This document shows positions 7,921-15,894 of a stretch of DNA of 42,025 nt, piece after piece. Numbering within the stretch: position 1 is the first letter of the stretch; each line of letters begins with the position of its first letter. The DNA comes from Chloroflexota bacterium (GTDB lineage: Bacteria > Chloroflexota > Anaerolineae > Anaerolineales > UBA4823): positions 1 through 42,025 of the forward strand of contig JAAYXE010000106.1 of the NCBI GenBank assembly GCA_012516075.1, written 5' to 3'. A program made the position numbers and the translations under genes. Under the pieces are notes generated by a model. It was not told where the DNA came from. It was given only the letters and a program-made list of their open reading frames with translations, and did no database searches.

Positions 7921-8765
7921 TGGCAGTCCGAGAAGCACATATCCGCCGCCCCATATGGGCCCTGCCTTTACTGCTGGGAAGGGCAGTCAGCAAATATTCC
8001 CTGGTGCGCAACCTGGGTCCATTTTTACCCATCCTCTTCCTGTGGTGGCTGGCCGTGCGGCTGGAAGTATTTCCCACCGCATTCTTCTCCGGCCCGGCCG
8101 AGGTCATCGCCTCGTTTGGAAACCTGATTTATAAGGGCATCCTGCCCGGCTATCTGGAGGATTCGCTCTACCGGCTGATCAGCGGCGTGTTTTACAGCCT
8201 GGTTGTCGGCATCCCGCTTGGTTTTTTGATCGGCCTGAACCGCACAGCCCGGCGCCTGGCCTGGCCGCTGCTGCTCTTTTTCCAGGCCATTGGCGATATC
8301 GCCTGGCTGCCCATCCTGATTATCTGGTTTGGCTTCAGCCTGACCACCGTCACCCTGGTGATCGTCTATACCGTGATCTTCCCCCTCATGGTCAACATTG
8401 TTGCCGGGATCGACGGTGTACCTGAGGACCTGATTCGCGCTGCCCGCAGCCTGGGCGCCAGCCGCTGGCAGGTGATCTGGGAAGTGATTGTCCCCGGTGC
8501 CCTGCCGGTCATCGTTACCGGCATCCGCACCGGTCTGGGCTACGGCTGGCGCGCCCTGATCGCAGCGGAAATCATCGTCGGCACCAGCGGCGTTGGCTTC
8601 ATGATGTTTGACGCGCGCCGCTCGGCCCAGGTCACCGAAGTTTTTGTGGGCATGATCGTGCTGGGTGTGCTCTGGTACGCTACCGATGCACTCATTCTGG
8701 CTCCGCTGGAGCGCAGCACCATTGAACGTTGGGGGATGGTACACCGCCCCCAGGAAGCGGTATAA
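7920..8765 (+). CDS. ABC transporter permease, SsuC/TauC-like (second)
   Basis: A 281-residue permease, clearly related to the preceding one. It carries [20 protein letters not shown] and PGALP as its EAA coupling loop, and about six membrane segments. The frame is open for a long way upstream (inside the first permease in another frame), but homology starts only after the ATG at 7920, whose first base is the last base of the preceding stop. Having two different permease genes rather than one homodimeric subunit is less common in the SsuABC group. Its C-terminal end ([14 protein letters not shown]) mirrors that of the first permease (LAPLEARTIQRWGM), which points to a gene duplication. Confidence 0.9.
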   Translation: MAVREAHIRRPIWALPLLLGRAVSKYSLVRNLGPFLPILFLWWLAVRLEVFPTAFFSGPAEVIASFGNLIYKGILPGYLEDSLYRLISGVFYSLVVGIPLGFLIGLNRTARRLAWPLLLFFQAIGDIAWLPILIIWFGFSLTTVTLVIVYTVIFPLMVNIVAGIDGVPEDLIRAARSLGASRWQVIWEVIVPGALPVIVTGIRTGLGYGWRALIAAEIIVGTSGVGFMMFDARRSAQVTEVFVGMIVLGVLWYATDALILAPLERSTIERWGMVHRPQEAV

Positions 8766-8766
8766 C

Positions 8767-9573
8767 ATGGCACTACTGGAAATCGAACACCTGTCGAAAA
8801 GCTATTTTGATGTCTACACCGGCGAGCAGGTGCTTGCCATCCGGGATGTATCTTTCGAGATCGAATCCGGAGAGTTCGTTGCCATCCTCGGTCCCAGCGG
8901 CTGCGGCAAGACCACCATCCTGAACATCATTGCCGGGTTTGTAAAACCTTCCAGCGGCAAGGTGCTGCTGCACGGCCGTGCGATTCAGGGCCCCGGGCCC
9001 GATCGCGGGGTGGTGTTCCAGAACTTTGCCCTTTTCCCTTGGAAGACGGTCATGGGGAATGTGACTTTCGGTCCGAAGATGCGCGGCATTCCCAGAGAAG
9101 AGCGCGAGCGCATTGCCCGGGAATACATCCATCTGGTGGGCCTGGAGGGGTTTGAAGAGCGCTACCCGCACGAACTCTCCGGCGGCATGCAGCAGCGCGT
9201 GGGTGTCGCACGAGTGCTGGCCAATCATCCCGAAGTCATGCTCATGGACGAGCCATTTGCCAGCATCGATGCCCAGACCCGTATGAAGCTTCAGGAAGAC
9301 CTTACCCGCATCTGGGAAGAGCGCAAGCCAACCATCTTTTTTGTCACGCACGATGTCGAGGAAGCCATTTTCCTTTCCGACCGCGTGATCGTGCTCAGTT
9401 CCCGGCCCAGCGTGGTGACCGAAGTGGTGGACGTACAGATCTCGCGTCCTCGCAAGTGGAAGGATCTGGTCGGCAATGAGAGCTTCCACAAGCTGCGAAG
9501 GCACATCCTGTCCCTGCTGGGCGGCGTCCAGATCGATGAACAGCCGGAGGTAATCGGTGAGCCTGGTGCGTAG
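8767..9573 (+). CDS. ABC transporter ATP-binding protein, SsuB/TauB-like
   Basis: A 268-residue ATPase. Walker A is GPSGCGKTT (residues 42-50), the Q-loop Gln is in [13 protein letters not shown], the signature is LSGGMQQR (137-144), Walker B is VMLMDEP (157-163) and the switch His is His195 in [10 protein letters not shown]. The [10 protein letters not shown] segment is typical of the nitrate/sulfonate/taurine class. It energises the importer formed with the preceding three genes. The true start is the ATG at 8767, one base after the previous stop codon; the longer frame reaching back to 8665 overlaps permease coding sequence. The end overlaps the next gene by 17 bases. Confidence 0.93.
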   Translation: MALLEIEHLSKSYFDVYTGEQVLAIRDVSFEIESGEFVAILGPSGCGKTTILNIIAGFVKPSSGKVLLHGRAIQGPGPDRGVVFQNFALFPWKTVMGNVTFGPKMRGIPREERERIAREYIHLVGLEGFEERYPHELSGGMQQRVGVARVLANHPEVMLMDEPFASIDAQTRMKLQEDLTRIWEERKPTIFFVTHDVEEAIFLSDRVIVLSSRPSVVTEVVDVQISRPRKWKDLVGNESFHKLRRHILSLLGGVQIDEQPEVIGEPGA

Positions 9574-9886
9574 CTTCTTCGGCAGCACCGGCGGAAAAAC
9601 CATCACAATTCTGCTGGTGCTCTGGCTGGCCTTTCAGGCCTGGACAGCGCTGACGGCTCCCGCCAAGCTCGCCCCGGAGCTTCATGACCTGCAGCCCGGC
9701 AGCCGGGTCGACCTGGCGGTGGAGCTCAACTTTCCACCGGAGCGCTTTCACATTCTGGAACTGCAGGAATACGGCCGGCTGGCCGGCGCCCGCGAGAACG
9801 TCGTCAATCTTCGCCGTGTCTCCGCCGAAGATGTGATGGAAATTGCCCGCATCTACTGGGTTAAGAGTGTGAGTTTAAGAGATTGA
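9557..9886 (+). CDS. Small single-pass membrane protein in the transporter operon
   Basis: A 109-residue protein starting at a GTG that is preceded by GGAGG with six bases spacing, inside the end of the ATPase gene. Residues about 15-34 form one membrane segment (Ile/Leu/Val/Trp), and the remaining 75 residues are outside the membrane, predicted beta then helix, ending KSVSLRD. The fixed overlap and good ribosome binding site make it a real gene. I do not recognise a family. Its position between importer and catabolic genes suggests an accessory or regulatory subunit of the transporter (inference). Confidence 0.7.
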   Translation: MSLVRSFFGSTGGKTITILLVLWLAFQAWTALTAPAKLAPELHDLQPGSRVDLAVELNFPPERFHILELQEYGRLAGARENVVNLRRVSAEDVMEIARIYWVKSVSLRD

Positions 9887-9956
9887 AATGGGCACAGGAC
9901 TGCAGCACTTGCTGTGAACTGCGGTGCCCGTATCGAAACGCGTAAAGGAGCAGCAA

Positions 9957-10616
9957 ATGACCACGCAAACCAGAATCCCAACCGATATCATCGAAGCATA
10001 TCGCCAGATCACAACCGCATCTGTGGCCGATGCTCTCTGGGAGATGGGCATCTCCGGTCACATGTCTCACAAAATCAAACCCATCTTTCCCGCCAAAATC
10101 GTCGGGCCTGCGGTGACCGTCCGTGAAGAGCCGGCAGCCGAACGTGTTCCCCCCACCCATGCGCTGGAGATGATCGACCAGAGCGAGCCGGGCAGTGTGA
10201 TCGTGATCTCCATCAACGCTTATAAAGATGTCGCCTGCTGGGGGGGGCTGATGACCGCTGGTGCCGTCGCCAACGGGCTGGAAGGCGCTGTGCTGGACGG
10301 CGGCGTGCGCGACGTTGAAGAAATCGAGCGTGATTTCAAATTCCCCGTCTTTTCGCGCAGCATTGTCCCCTCGACAACGGTGGGCCGCTTCCGCACCGTG
10401 GCCGCCAATGTCCCCGTTGTCGTCGGCGGTGTGACCGTCAACCCGGGCGATCTAATCGTTGGCGACCGCGACGGCGTCGTGGTGGTGCCTCTCGAACACG
10501 TGGAAGCCGTACTGCGCAGCGCACAGGACATCGAGGCTCGCGAAAAACAACAGACACGCCTGATTCTGGAGAGCAAATCGCTGCTCAAAGGCCTCGAAAA
10601 ATACAAAAGGATATAG
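9957..10616 (+). CDS. RraA/HMG-aldolase family protein
   Basis: A 219-residue protein of the RraA-like fold, a trimer or hexamer of small alpha-beta subunits. The hallmark segment is GGLMTAGAVANGLEGAVLDG followed by GVRDVEE. This supplies the R-D-x2-E signature of the metal-dependent 4-hydroxy-4-methyl-2-oxoglutarate and 4-carboxy-4-hydroxy-2-oxoadipate aldolases, so it is more likely an enzyme than the RNase E inhibitor RraA. Related proteins also occur in sugar-acid clusters acting on short oxo-acids. The ATG at 9957 follows AAAGGAG by six bases; an in-frame ATG 33 bases earlier has no such site. Next come a sugar-acid kinase and an aldolase. Confidence 0.85.
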   Translation: MTTQTRIPTDIIEAYRQITTASVADALWEMGISGHMSHKIKPIFPAKIVGPAVTVREEPAAERVPPTHALEMIDQSEPGSVIVISINAYKDVACWGGLMTAGAVANGLEGAVLDGGVRDVEEIERDFKFPVFSRSIVPSTTVGRFRTVAANVPVVVGGVTVNPGDLIVGDRDGVVVVPLEHVEAVLRSAQDIEAREKQQTRLILESKSLLKGLEKYKRI

Positions 10617-10630
10617 AGCAAGGAGGCTCC

Positions 10631-11566
10631 ATGGCCCCAGACGTGGTCGCTTTGGGTGAACCCTTACTGGAATTCAATGCCACCACCCCGGGCACGCTAC
10701 AGCAGGTGCGCGCCTATGAGGTCGGCTACGGCGGCGACACATCCAACTTCATCGTCGCCGCTGCCCGCATGGGCGCCAGCACCGGCTACCTGACTCGCCT
10801 GGGGGATGATGATTTCGGCCGCATTTTTCTCGATCTCTGGCAGGCAGAGGGGGTGGATACCAGCAAGGTGATCCTCGATCCGCTCCACCCGACCGGTATT
10901 TACTTTATCTCGCGCACCGGAAAGGTCCATTCCTTTACATACTACCGCACCCACTCCGCTGCCAGCTTCCTCGCGCCGCAGGACATCCCCCAGGAGTACA
11001 TCTCCGCAGCCCGGGTGCTGCACACTTCCGGGATCTCCCAGGCGATCAGCAATTCCGCCTGCGACGCAGTTTTTCACGCCGTAGATATTGCCCGCCGTGC
11101 AGGGGTCAGGGTCTCTTATGATCCCAATGTGCGGCTCAAGCTGTGGAGCCCCGGGCGCGCCCGCTCGATCATCATCGAGACGATCCGCCAGGCGGATTTC
11201 ATCTTTCCAAGTCTGGAAGACGCCCGGTTCATTACCGGCTACGAGCAGCCTGAAAAAATGGCCGAATTCTTCCTGGAGCTCGGTCCTCAGGTCGTTGCCC
11301 TCAAGCTGGGCGATCAGGGCGCTCTGCTCGCTACGCAGGACGGTTTCCTGCGCATCCCGCCCTACCGGGTGGAGCTGGTCGATGCGACCGGCGCCGGCGA
11401 CACCTTCGACGGCGCCTTCATCGCCGCCTGGCTGCGGGGTTGTGATTATGCGGATTGTGCCCGCTTTGCAAACACCGCCGCGGCCCTCTCCACACAGGGC
11501 AAAGGCGCCGTCAACCCCATCCCACCATTCGCGGCAGTGGAAGCCGCACTCGCATCCGAATCATAA
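10631..11566 (+). CDS. kdgK: PfkB-family sugar kinase, 2-keto-3-deoxygluconate kinase-like
   Basis: A 311-residue ribokinase/PfkB-fold kinase. GGDTSNF near residue 35 is the substrate lid and sugar-binding region. YDPNVR (163-168) and the RxxxW stretch downstream are features of KDG kinases. DATGAGDTFDGAF (251-263) holds the anion hole and catalytic Asp257. The expected reaction is ATP-dependent phosphorylation of 2-keto-3-deoxygluconate (or a close keto-deoxy acid) to its 6-phosphate. A strong AAGGAGG precedes the ATG. The next gene encodes the aldolase that would cleave the product, which supports the assignment. Other PfkB sugars cannot be excluded from sequence alone. Confidence 0.85.
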   Translation: MAPDVVALGEPLLEFNATTPGTLQQVRAYEVGYGGDTSNFIVAAARMGASTGYLTRLGDDDFGRIFLDLWQAEGVDTSKVILDPLHPTGIYFISRTGKVHSFTYYRTHSAASFLAPQDIPQEYISAARVLHTSGISQAISNSACDAVFHAVDIARRAGVRVSYDPNVRLKLWSPGRARSIIIETIRQADFIFPSLEDARFITGYEQPEKMAEFFLELGPQVVALKLGDQGALLATQDGFLRIPPYRVELVDATGAGDTFDGAFIAAWLRGCDYADCARFANTAAALSTQGKGAVNPIPPFAAVEAALASES

Positions 11567-11578
11567 AGGGGCATCACC

Positions 11579-12250
11579 ATGGCCAGAGTCGACCGCTTAA
11601 CCGTATACCAGACCATGCTGACCTCCGGTCTGGTTCCTCTCTTCTACCATTCCGACCCGGACACCGCCGCACGTGTTCTTCATGCCTGCGTTGAGGGCGG
11701 CGCGCGCGTGCTGGAATTCACCAATCGCGGCGAACATGCCCTGGAAGTGTTCACAAAGCTGCGAGACATCGTGCAGCGCGAAGACCTGCCCATCCTGCTC
11801 GGTGTGGGAACGGTCCTCGACGCGCCGACCGCTGCGCTGTATATCGCCCACGGCGCGCAGTTTGTGGGCGGCCCCACCTTTAATAAATCCATCGCCCGCC
11901 TGTGCAACCGGCGGAAGATTGCTTACATCCCCGGCTGTGGGACGACCACTGAAATTTCAAATGCAGAAGAATGGGGGGTGGAAATTATCAAAGTGTTCCC
12001 CGGCCAGGGTCTTGGAGGTCCGGGGTTCATCCGCGATCTGCTGGGGCCGCTTCCCTGGGCAAAACTGATGCCGTCAGGCGGTGTCGAACCCCGGCAGGAG
12101 AACATCCAGAGCTGGATCCAGGCCGGGGCGGCCTGTGTGGCGATGGGCAGCCAGTTGATCCGCAAAGACTATCTGGCCGAACAGAACTACCAGTCCATCG
12201 CGCGCACCGTGCAGCAGGTGCTGCAGTGGATCCAGGAGGCCCGCACGTAG
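11579..12250 (+). CDS. eda: KDPG/KHG aldolase family protein
   Basis: A 223-residue class I aldolase of the KDPG/KHG family. The general-base Glu is in LEFTNRG (Glu46), and the Schiff-base Lys is Lys138 in EIIKVFPGQ. The phosphate-binding ends are GVGTV and MPSGGV. It would cleave 2-keto-3-deoxy-6-phosphogluconate (or the galactonate isomer) into pyruvate and glyceraldehyde 3-phosphate. It follows the kinase by 12 bases and ends the operon at 12250, just ahead of a long inverted repeat. The FTNRG variant (instead of LRT or TFR seen in classical Eda) suggests a subfamily with a somewhat different substrate. Confidence 0.88.
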   Translation: MARVDRLTVYQTMLTSGLVPLFYHSDPDTAARVLHACVEGGARVLEFTNRGEHALEVFTKLRDIVQREDLPILLGVGTVLDAPTAALYIAHGAQFVGGPTFNKSIARLCNRRKIAYIPGCGTTTEISNAEEWGVEIIKVFPGQGLGGPGFIRDLLGPLPWAKLMPSGGVEPRQENIQSWIQAGAACVAMGSQLIRKDYLAEQNYQSIARTVQQVLQWIQEART

Positions 12251-12269
12251 TAAGAGTATTTATTAACTG

Positions 12270-12327
12270 AAACGAAAGAAGGGAGGCTGGTCATGCATGT
12301 TTTCTACCATCTTCCCTTCTTTCGTTT
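12270..12327. terminator. Long inverted repeat between convergent eda and rsfS genes
   Basis: Perfect 15-base arms 12270-12284 and 12313-12327, extended by a G-U and a G-C pair inward, enclose a 24-base loop. It sits between two convergent genes, and the right arm overlaps the rsfS stop codon. There is no clear T-run on either side. It probably ends transcription from both directions or protects both 3' ends. Confidence 0.7.
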
Positions 12328-12670
12328 ACTGTACCCGCAGTAAAACCCGGCCTTCAGCCCAGAGGTCTTCCAGACGGTAATATTCCCGCCGGTCGGGCGA
12401 AAACAGGTGCATGATCAAATTGCCGAAGTCCACCAGCACCCAGCCGTCCCGGGAATCGCCTTCAACGCGGCCTTTCAGGTGAAAGTCATTCCGCACTGCT
12501 TCGACTGCCCCATCGGCCAGTGCCTGCAGCATGCGGTCGCTGGTGCCGGTGCAGATGATGAAGTAATCGGCGAAGTCGCTAATTTCATGGATATCCAGCA
12601 GGACGATGTCTTCCCCCTTTTTATCCTCCAGCACATTCACGATAGCTCGTGCAAGTTCTAATGTATCCAG
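12326..12670 (-). CDS. rsfS: Ribosomal silencing factor RsfS, probable CTG start
   Basis: RsfS/Iojap proteins bind ribosomal protein uL14 and block subunit joining in starved cells. The core motifs are GEDIVLLDI, FADYFIICTGTSDRM and DSRDGWVLVDFGNLIMHLF, all typical. The first ATG/GTG/TTG in frame is a GTG at 12640, which would remove the conserved first helix. Reading upstream gives LDTLELARAIVNVLEDKKG, the normal family N-terminus, in frame back to a CTG at 12670; a TGA stop lies two codons further up (12674-12676). GGAGAGGTGA (on the minus strand) precedes that CTG at ribosome-binding distance. I therefore propose CTG initiation and a 114-residue product. Start position is the only doubtful point. 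Confidence 0.85.
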   Translation of the reverse strand: MDTLELARAIVNVLEDKKGEDIVLLDIHEISDFADYFIICTGTSDRMLQALADGAVEAVRNDFHLKGRVEGDSRDGWVLVDFGNLIMHLFSPDRREYYRLEDLWAEGRVLLRVQ

Positions 12671-12701
12671 AAGTCACCTCTCCTTGTCTATAGAAATGAA
12701 A

Positions 12702-12746
12702 TACAGGCGTCTGGCCTGATGTGGAATCACATGGCAGAAACCTGTA
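12702..12746 (-). terminator. Imperfect hairpin between thpR and rsfS
   Basis: TACAGG/CCTGTA outer arms (12702-12707, 12741-12746) enclose a TCTG/CAGA and an ATGTG/CACAT pair with a GAAT loop. On the minus strand it is followed by ATTTCATTTCTATAG. It may end the thpR message or shape the rsfS leader. A TATAAT box at 12750-12755 (minus) lies just upstream and could serve rsfS, though its -35 region is weak. Confidence 0.5.
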
Positions 12747-12764
12747 TAGATTATAAACGAGAAG

Positions 12765-13364
12765 TCAGAGCTGTTCTTTTTCGTTCCGCTGAAAAACAGT
12801 CGATGCCAGACATGTGTAGACCGAACCCTGAGGGCGCAGGTCGCTGCGGTACAGGTTGACGGCGTCCACGCGCGTTACGCCCAGAAAGCCTACCTTCACG
12901 GATGCCAGCACCTCGCCGATGCGGTGCGAGTCAGCCGGGGTGGCATTGCGTGATGCCCGCCCCAGAGTCAGGTGTGGGGAGAACTCCCGTTCTTCACGGG
13001 CATAACCCAGCCGGGCCGTTTCCGTATCAATGCTGCGCTGCAGGGCCTTCAACTCGGGCGGCGCCTTCACCCCCGCCCAGATCACGCGCGGCCGGCGCAG
13101 GGAGGGAAAGGCGCCCAGTTCACCAACGCTGATCTCAAACGGCGAGCAGTTTCTTCCCACCTTTTCCAGGATCTCTTTGATGCGCTCGACGTTGGCCTCA
13201 GAGACATCCCCCAGAAATTTCAGCGTCAGGTGCATATTTTCCACAGGTACCCAGCGCACCGGTACATCCTCGAGCCGGTCCTTCAACTGCTGGGTGACCC
13301 CCTGCAGGCGGTGCAGTATTTCGGGTGAAATACTGATTGCGATAAAGGCCCGTATCACGCCCAT
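12765..13364 (-). CDS. thpR: RNA 2',3'-cyclic phosphodiesterase ThpR (LigT family)
   Basis: A 199-residue 2H-phosphoesterase. Both HxTx catalytic motifs are visible, HLTL at residues 45-48 and HLTL at 131-134. The usual N-terminal IRAFIAISI strand and the FPSLRRPRVIWAGV segment between them are also present. The enzyme opens 2',3'-cyclic phosphate ends of RNA to 2'-phosphates and can ligate half-tRNAs in vitro. It lies eight bases after the receiver-domain gene on the same strand, so the two are likely cotranscribed. Length is normal for the family. Confidence 0.92.
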   Translation of the reverse strand: MGVIRAFIAISISPEILHRLQGVTQQLKDRLEDVPVRWVPVENMHLTLKFLGDVSEANVERIKEILEKVGRNCSPFEISVGELGAFPSLRRPRVIWAGVKAPPELKALQRSIDTETARLGYAREEREFSPHLTLGRASRNATPADSHRIGEVLASVKVGFLGVTRVDAVNLYRSDLRPQGSVYTCLASTVFQRNEKEQL

Positions 13365-13371
13365 CCTTCAC

Positions 13372-13758
13372 CTACACTGTTGAACGTTTAATCACCTCTT
13401 CGACCGCATCTTTCAAATCTGTGTAAGAAACCGGTTTGGTCAGGTAAACAGAGGCGCCCAGTTCCAATCCGTATCGCACGTCCGAAGGCAGGCTCTTGGC
13501 AGACACCACGATAACAGGCACTTCCGCTACTTCAGGGTTGCTGCGGATCTGACGGATCACGTCCAGGCCTGAAAGATCAGGCATCATAATGTCCAGCACA
13601 ACGGCATCAGGTTTCTCTTTTGTGATCAGGTTGATAGCCGGGCTGCCCCCATAGGATTTGATCACGCGATACCCGCTGAGGCGCATCATTTCGGCGAACA
13701 TCTCGGCGGTATCCGGTTCATCCTCGACGACAACAATCGTCTTTAAATGGGAAGACAT
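13372..13758 (-). CDS. Stand-alone response-regulator receiver protein
   Basis: A 128-residue CheY-like receiver with no output domain. The acidic pocket is Glu12-Asp13, the phosphoacceptor is Asp56 (AVVLDIMMPDLSG), the switch Ser is Ser86 and the invariant Lys is Lys108 in LTKPVSY. No histidine kinase is present in the window, so its partner is elsewhere. GGAGG lies nine bases before the ATG. The 174 bases upstream hold no gene. They include an AAACAG/CTGTTT inverted repeat around 13829-13850, but no convincing -35/-10 pair was found. Confidence 0.9.
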   Translation of the reverse strand: MSSHLKTIVVVEDEPDTAEMFAEMMRLSGYRVIKSYGGSPAINLITKEKPDAVVLDIMMPDLSGLDVIRQIRSNPEVAEVPVIVVSAKSLPSDVRYGLELGASVYLTKPVSYTDLKDAVEEVIKRSTV

Positions 13759-13912
13759 ATAGATAGAGCCTCCATTGAAAATTCCCCAGCTTCAGATGCC
13801 AGACAACTCTGACCTGCATCTATGAAAACAGGTTTTCTGATCTGTTTGATATCTTTAGAATTTATCCTGACAATAGCACAAGAAGTTTAGAATGGCAAGA
13901 GGACAATGGCAC

Positions 13913-13929
13913 TAAACCCTGCCGGTTTA
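13913..13929 (-). terminator. Short hairpin after the second MocA gene
   Basis: TAAACC (13913-13918) and GGTTTA (13924-13929) form a six-base stem with a CTGCC loop immediately after the mocA stop. No T-run follows on the minus strand, so termination here is only a possibility. Confidence 0.35.
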
Positions 13930-13932
13930 CCG

Positions 13933-14526
13933 TCAATACGACGTCCCCTGCAGCTCCCGTTCGTAGTCCTCGGGTGTATCCAGGTCTTTCAGGATCGAAG
14001 GTGTATCCACTTCGACATATTCGATCTGAGCTGCATGGCGGTTGAGGAAATCTCGCAGGGTTTGTCCGGCTTGCATTGCCAGCAGGGCCGGCCACAGGCT
14101 GGCCTGCACCAGCCAGGGATGCCCGCGGCGCATGCGGTAGCTGGGCACGACCAGGGGTGCATGGCTCTCCCGGTACGCGGCGATTACGGCCCGGACGACC
14201 TGCGCCTGGATCTGCGGCTGGTCGCCCAGCACCACCAGTGCGGCATCAACCCCCAAAGGCAGCGCGTTCAGCCCCACCTGCAGTGAGAGGATCATTTGAT
14301 CCTCCCGGTAGCGCGGGTTGAAGGCTGTCTGAACGCAGGTACCTGCCAGGGCGGCTTCCACCTGTTCCCGGTCGCCTCCGGTTACCGCAACCACCGCCTC
14401 TATCCCGGCTGCGCACAGCACCACAGCCACCTGCCCGATCACCGTCGTACCCTGCCAGGGCAGCACCATCTTGGGCCTGCCCATGCGCTTCGATTCTCCC
14501 GCCGCCAGGATCACCGCTCCGATCAT
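13933..14526 (-). CDS. MocA/MobA-like nucleotidyltransferase
   Basis: A 197-residue NTP transferase. The nucleotide-binding signature VILAAGESKRMGRPKMVLPW is at the N-terminus, and the metal-binding Asp is in VVLGDQPQ. This matches CTP:molybdopterin cytidylyltransferase (MocA) and related MobA-like enzymes that attach a nucleotide to the molybdenum cofactor for xanthine-dehydrogenase-type enzymes. The start is the ATG at 14526, overlapping the preceding stop by four bases; a longer frame upstream lies inside the neighbouring gene. A second domain of the same family is fused to YqeC directly upstream, so the operon carries two such activities. Confidence 0.88.
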   Translation of the reverse strand: MIGAVILAAGESKRMGRPKMVLPWQGTTVIGQVAVVLCAAGIEAVVAVTGGDREQVEAALAGTCVQTAFNPRYREDQMILSLQVGLNALPLGVDAALVVLGDQPQIQAQVVRAVIAAYRESHAPLVVPSYRMRRGHPWLVQASLWPALLAMQAGQTLRDFLNRHAAQIEYVEVDTPSILKDLDTPEDYERELQGTSY

Positions 14527-15890
14527 GCTGCGTCGCTCTCCAGCAGGCGCTGGTAGTCCTGCTCGGTATCCACATCCAGCAGTATGCTGGCGTCGTGCCA
14601 GGGCAGCCATTCGGGCCGGTAGCGGGCGAACAGGCTGCGCCCGCCTGTCTCTCCGCTGAGCTGCTGCAGCTCTCCAAAGGTGACCCGGTCAAACAGGACC
14701 GGGTTGGCCCGCCGCCCGTCTGCCAGGGGCGCCGTCAGCGGCGCCAGGGTCCTGCTGTGCAGTTCTACCAGGCTGCGTACCAGCGCTGCCGGGATCTGCG
14801 GCTGGTCGCTGAGCAGGTATACCGCCGCGCCGCACTCGGGCGGCAGGGAGCGCGCACCGGTCGCGACTGAACTGCCCTGCCCGCTTTCCCAATCCGGGTT
14901 GTGCACAAACTGGACCGGCAGATCACTCAGGGCCTGCTGCACCTCATCAGCTGCCGCGCCGGTGACCACAATGACGGGCGCCAGGCCCGCCTCGAGCGCA
15001 GTGCGTGCTACAGCGCGCACAAAAGGCTCTCCTTTCCATTCCAGGAGCTGTTTTGGTTTTCCAAGCCGGCTGGCCCCCCCCGCCGCCAGGATGATCCCGG
15101 CAGCCGGTTCATAAACGGCCAGCGCTTCCTCGTCGGGAGCAGTTCCCTGCAGCCGGCTCACCACCGCGGCTGAATAGGGGGGCACCAGCCGCCGTGCCAG
15201 GTTCGCCCCTGCGGCCTGCAGTTCATGGGTATCCGCCTGGTTCAACAGCAGGATGCGCCGGGCGGCATCCGGGATTCCCTTTAACCCGCCCTCAGGGCTG
15301 GCAAGCACGCTGCTTAACGCACCCACGGTGATTGCCGCCTGCAGATCAATACCACTCAGGGCAGCGAAGCGTTCCGGCCGGTGCACCCACGCGGCATCCA
15401 GCGGCCGCCCCAGTCCAGTAAGCCCGGCGACCACTACCACCTGGTTGACCCAGGCCGGGACAGCCGGCTCGTGTTCACCCGGAGCTTTCAGCGGCAGGCG
15501 TCTCGATCCATCCGCCTCCAACAGCAGTGGTAACTGATGTTCGCGGGTCAGTTCGTTCACAACGTCAAGCGCTGCGGGGGCCAGCCCGCTCGTGCGCTCG
15601 TCCGCCCCCGGCGGACCGGTAAGCAGCAGCACCTCCCCACTTCGCGGCGGCTGCACGTGCTTCAAATCGGCAGGGGAATGAATGACCATATGCCGGTCGG
15701 CCTGCTGCAGCTGCTCCACAGCCAGGTGGGTGGAAGCGGTCAGCAGCACGCCGCGTTCCCGGGCCAGCTCGCGACCCAGTCGAAACAGCGCTGTGCTCTT
15801 CCCACCCGCGCCGGTCAGCGCCGTGCACGGGGGCGGATACCGCTGGGCCGGACCCGGGCCAGTCAGTCGCAGGGCGTTTACCAGGCGCAT
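14523..15890 (-). CDS. yqeC: YqeC-MocA fusion, selenium-dependent hydroxylase accessory
   Basis: A 455-residue two-domain protein. Residues 1-260 match YqeC, a putative selenium-dependent hydroxylase accessory protein: P-loop TGAGGKST (26-33), LLEADGSRRLPLKAP (123-137) and VVAGLTGLGRPLD (154-165). Residues 264-455 are a MobA/MocA-like nucleotidyltransferase with LAAGGASRLGKPK (268-280) and LLSDQPQ. YqeC homologues are known from gene context with selenium-dependent molybdenum hydroxylases; their exact reaction is not established. The fused transferase probably acts on the same cofactor (inference). The start follows the yqeB stop by four bases. The fusion may join two consecutive steps of cofactor modification. 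Confidence 0.87.
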   Translation of the reverse strand: MRLVNALRLTGPGPAQRYPPPCTALTGAGGKSTALFRLGRELARERGVLLTASTHLAVEQLQQADRHMVIHSPADLKHVQPPRSGEVLLLTGPPGADERTSGLAPAALDVVNELTREHQLPLLLEADGSRRLPLKAPGEHEPAVPAWVNQVVVVAGLTGLGRPLDAAWVHRPERFAALSGIDLQAAITVGALSSVLASPEGGLKGIPDAARRILLLNQADTHELQAAGANLARRLVPPYSAAVVSRLQGTAPDEEALAVYEPAAGIILAAGGASRLGKPKQLLEWKGEPFVRAVARTALEAGLAPVIVVTGAAADEVQQALSDLPVQFVHNPDWESGQGSSVATGARSLPPECGAAVYLLSDQPQIPAALVRSLVELHSRTLAPLTAPLADGRRANPVLFDRVTFGELQQLSGETGGRSLFARYRPEWLPWHDASILLDVDTEQDYQRLLESDAA

Positions 15891-15894
15891 TGCA

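Noticed and set aside
8665..8766. Longer start for the SsuB-like ATPase
   Set aside because: The extra residues overlap permease coding sequence in another frame; the ATG at 8767 begins the family homology.
9957..10616. RraA as RNase E inhibitor
   Set aside because: The R-D-x2-E aldolase signature and the catabolic neighbours favour an aldolase-type enzyme.
5728..13929. Shared word AAACCCTGCCGGTT at about 5730 and 13915
   Set aside because: A 14-base match is expected a few times by chance in a window this size; the two sites have different settings.
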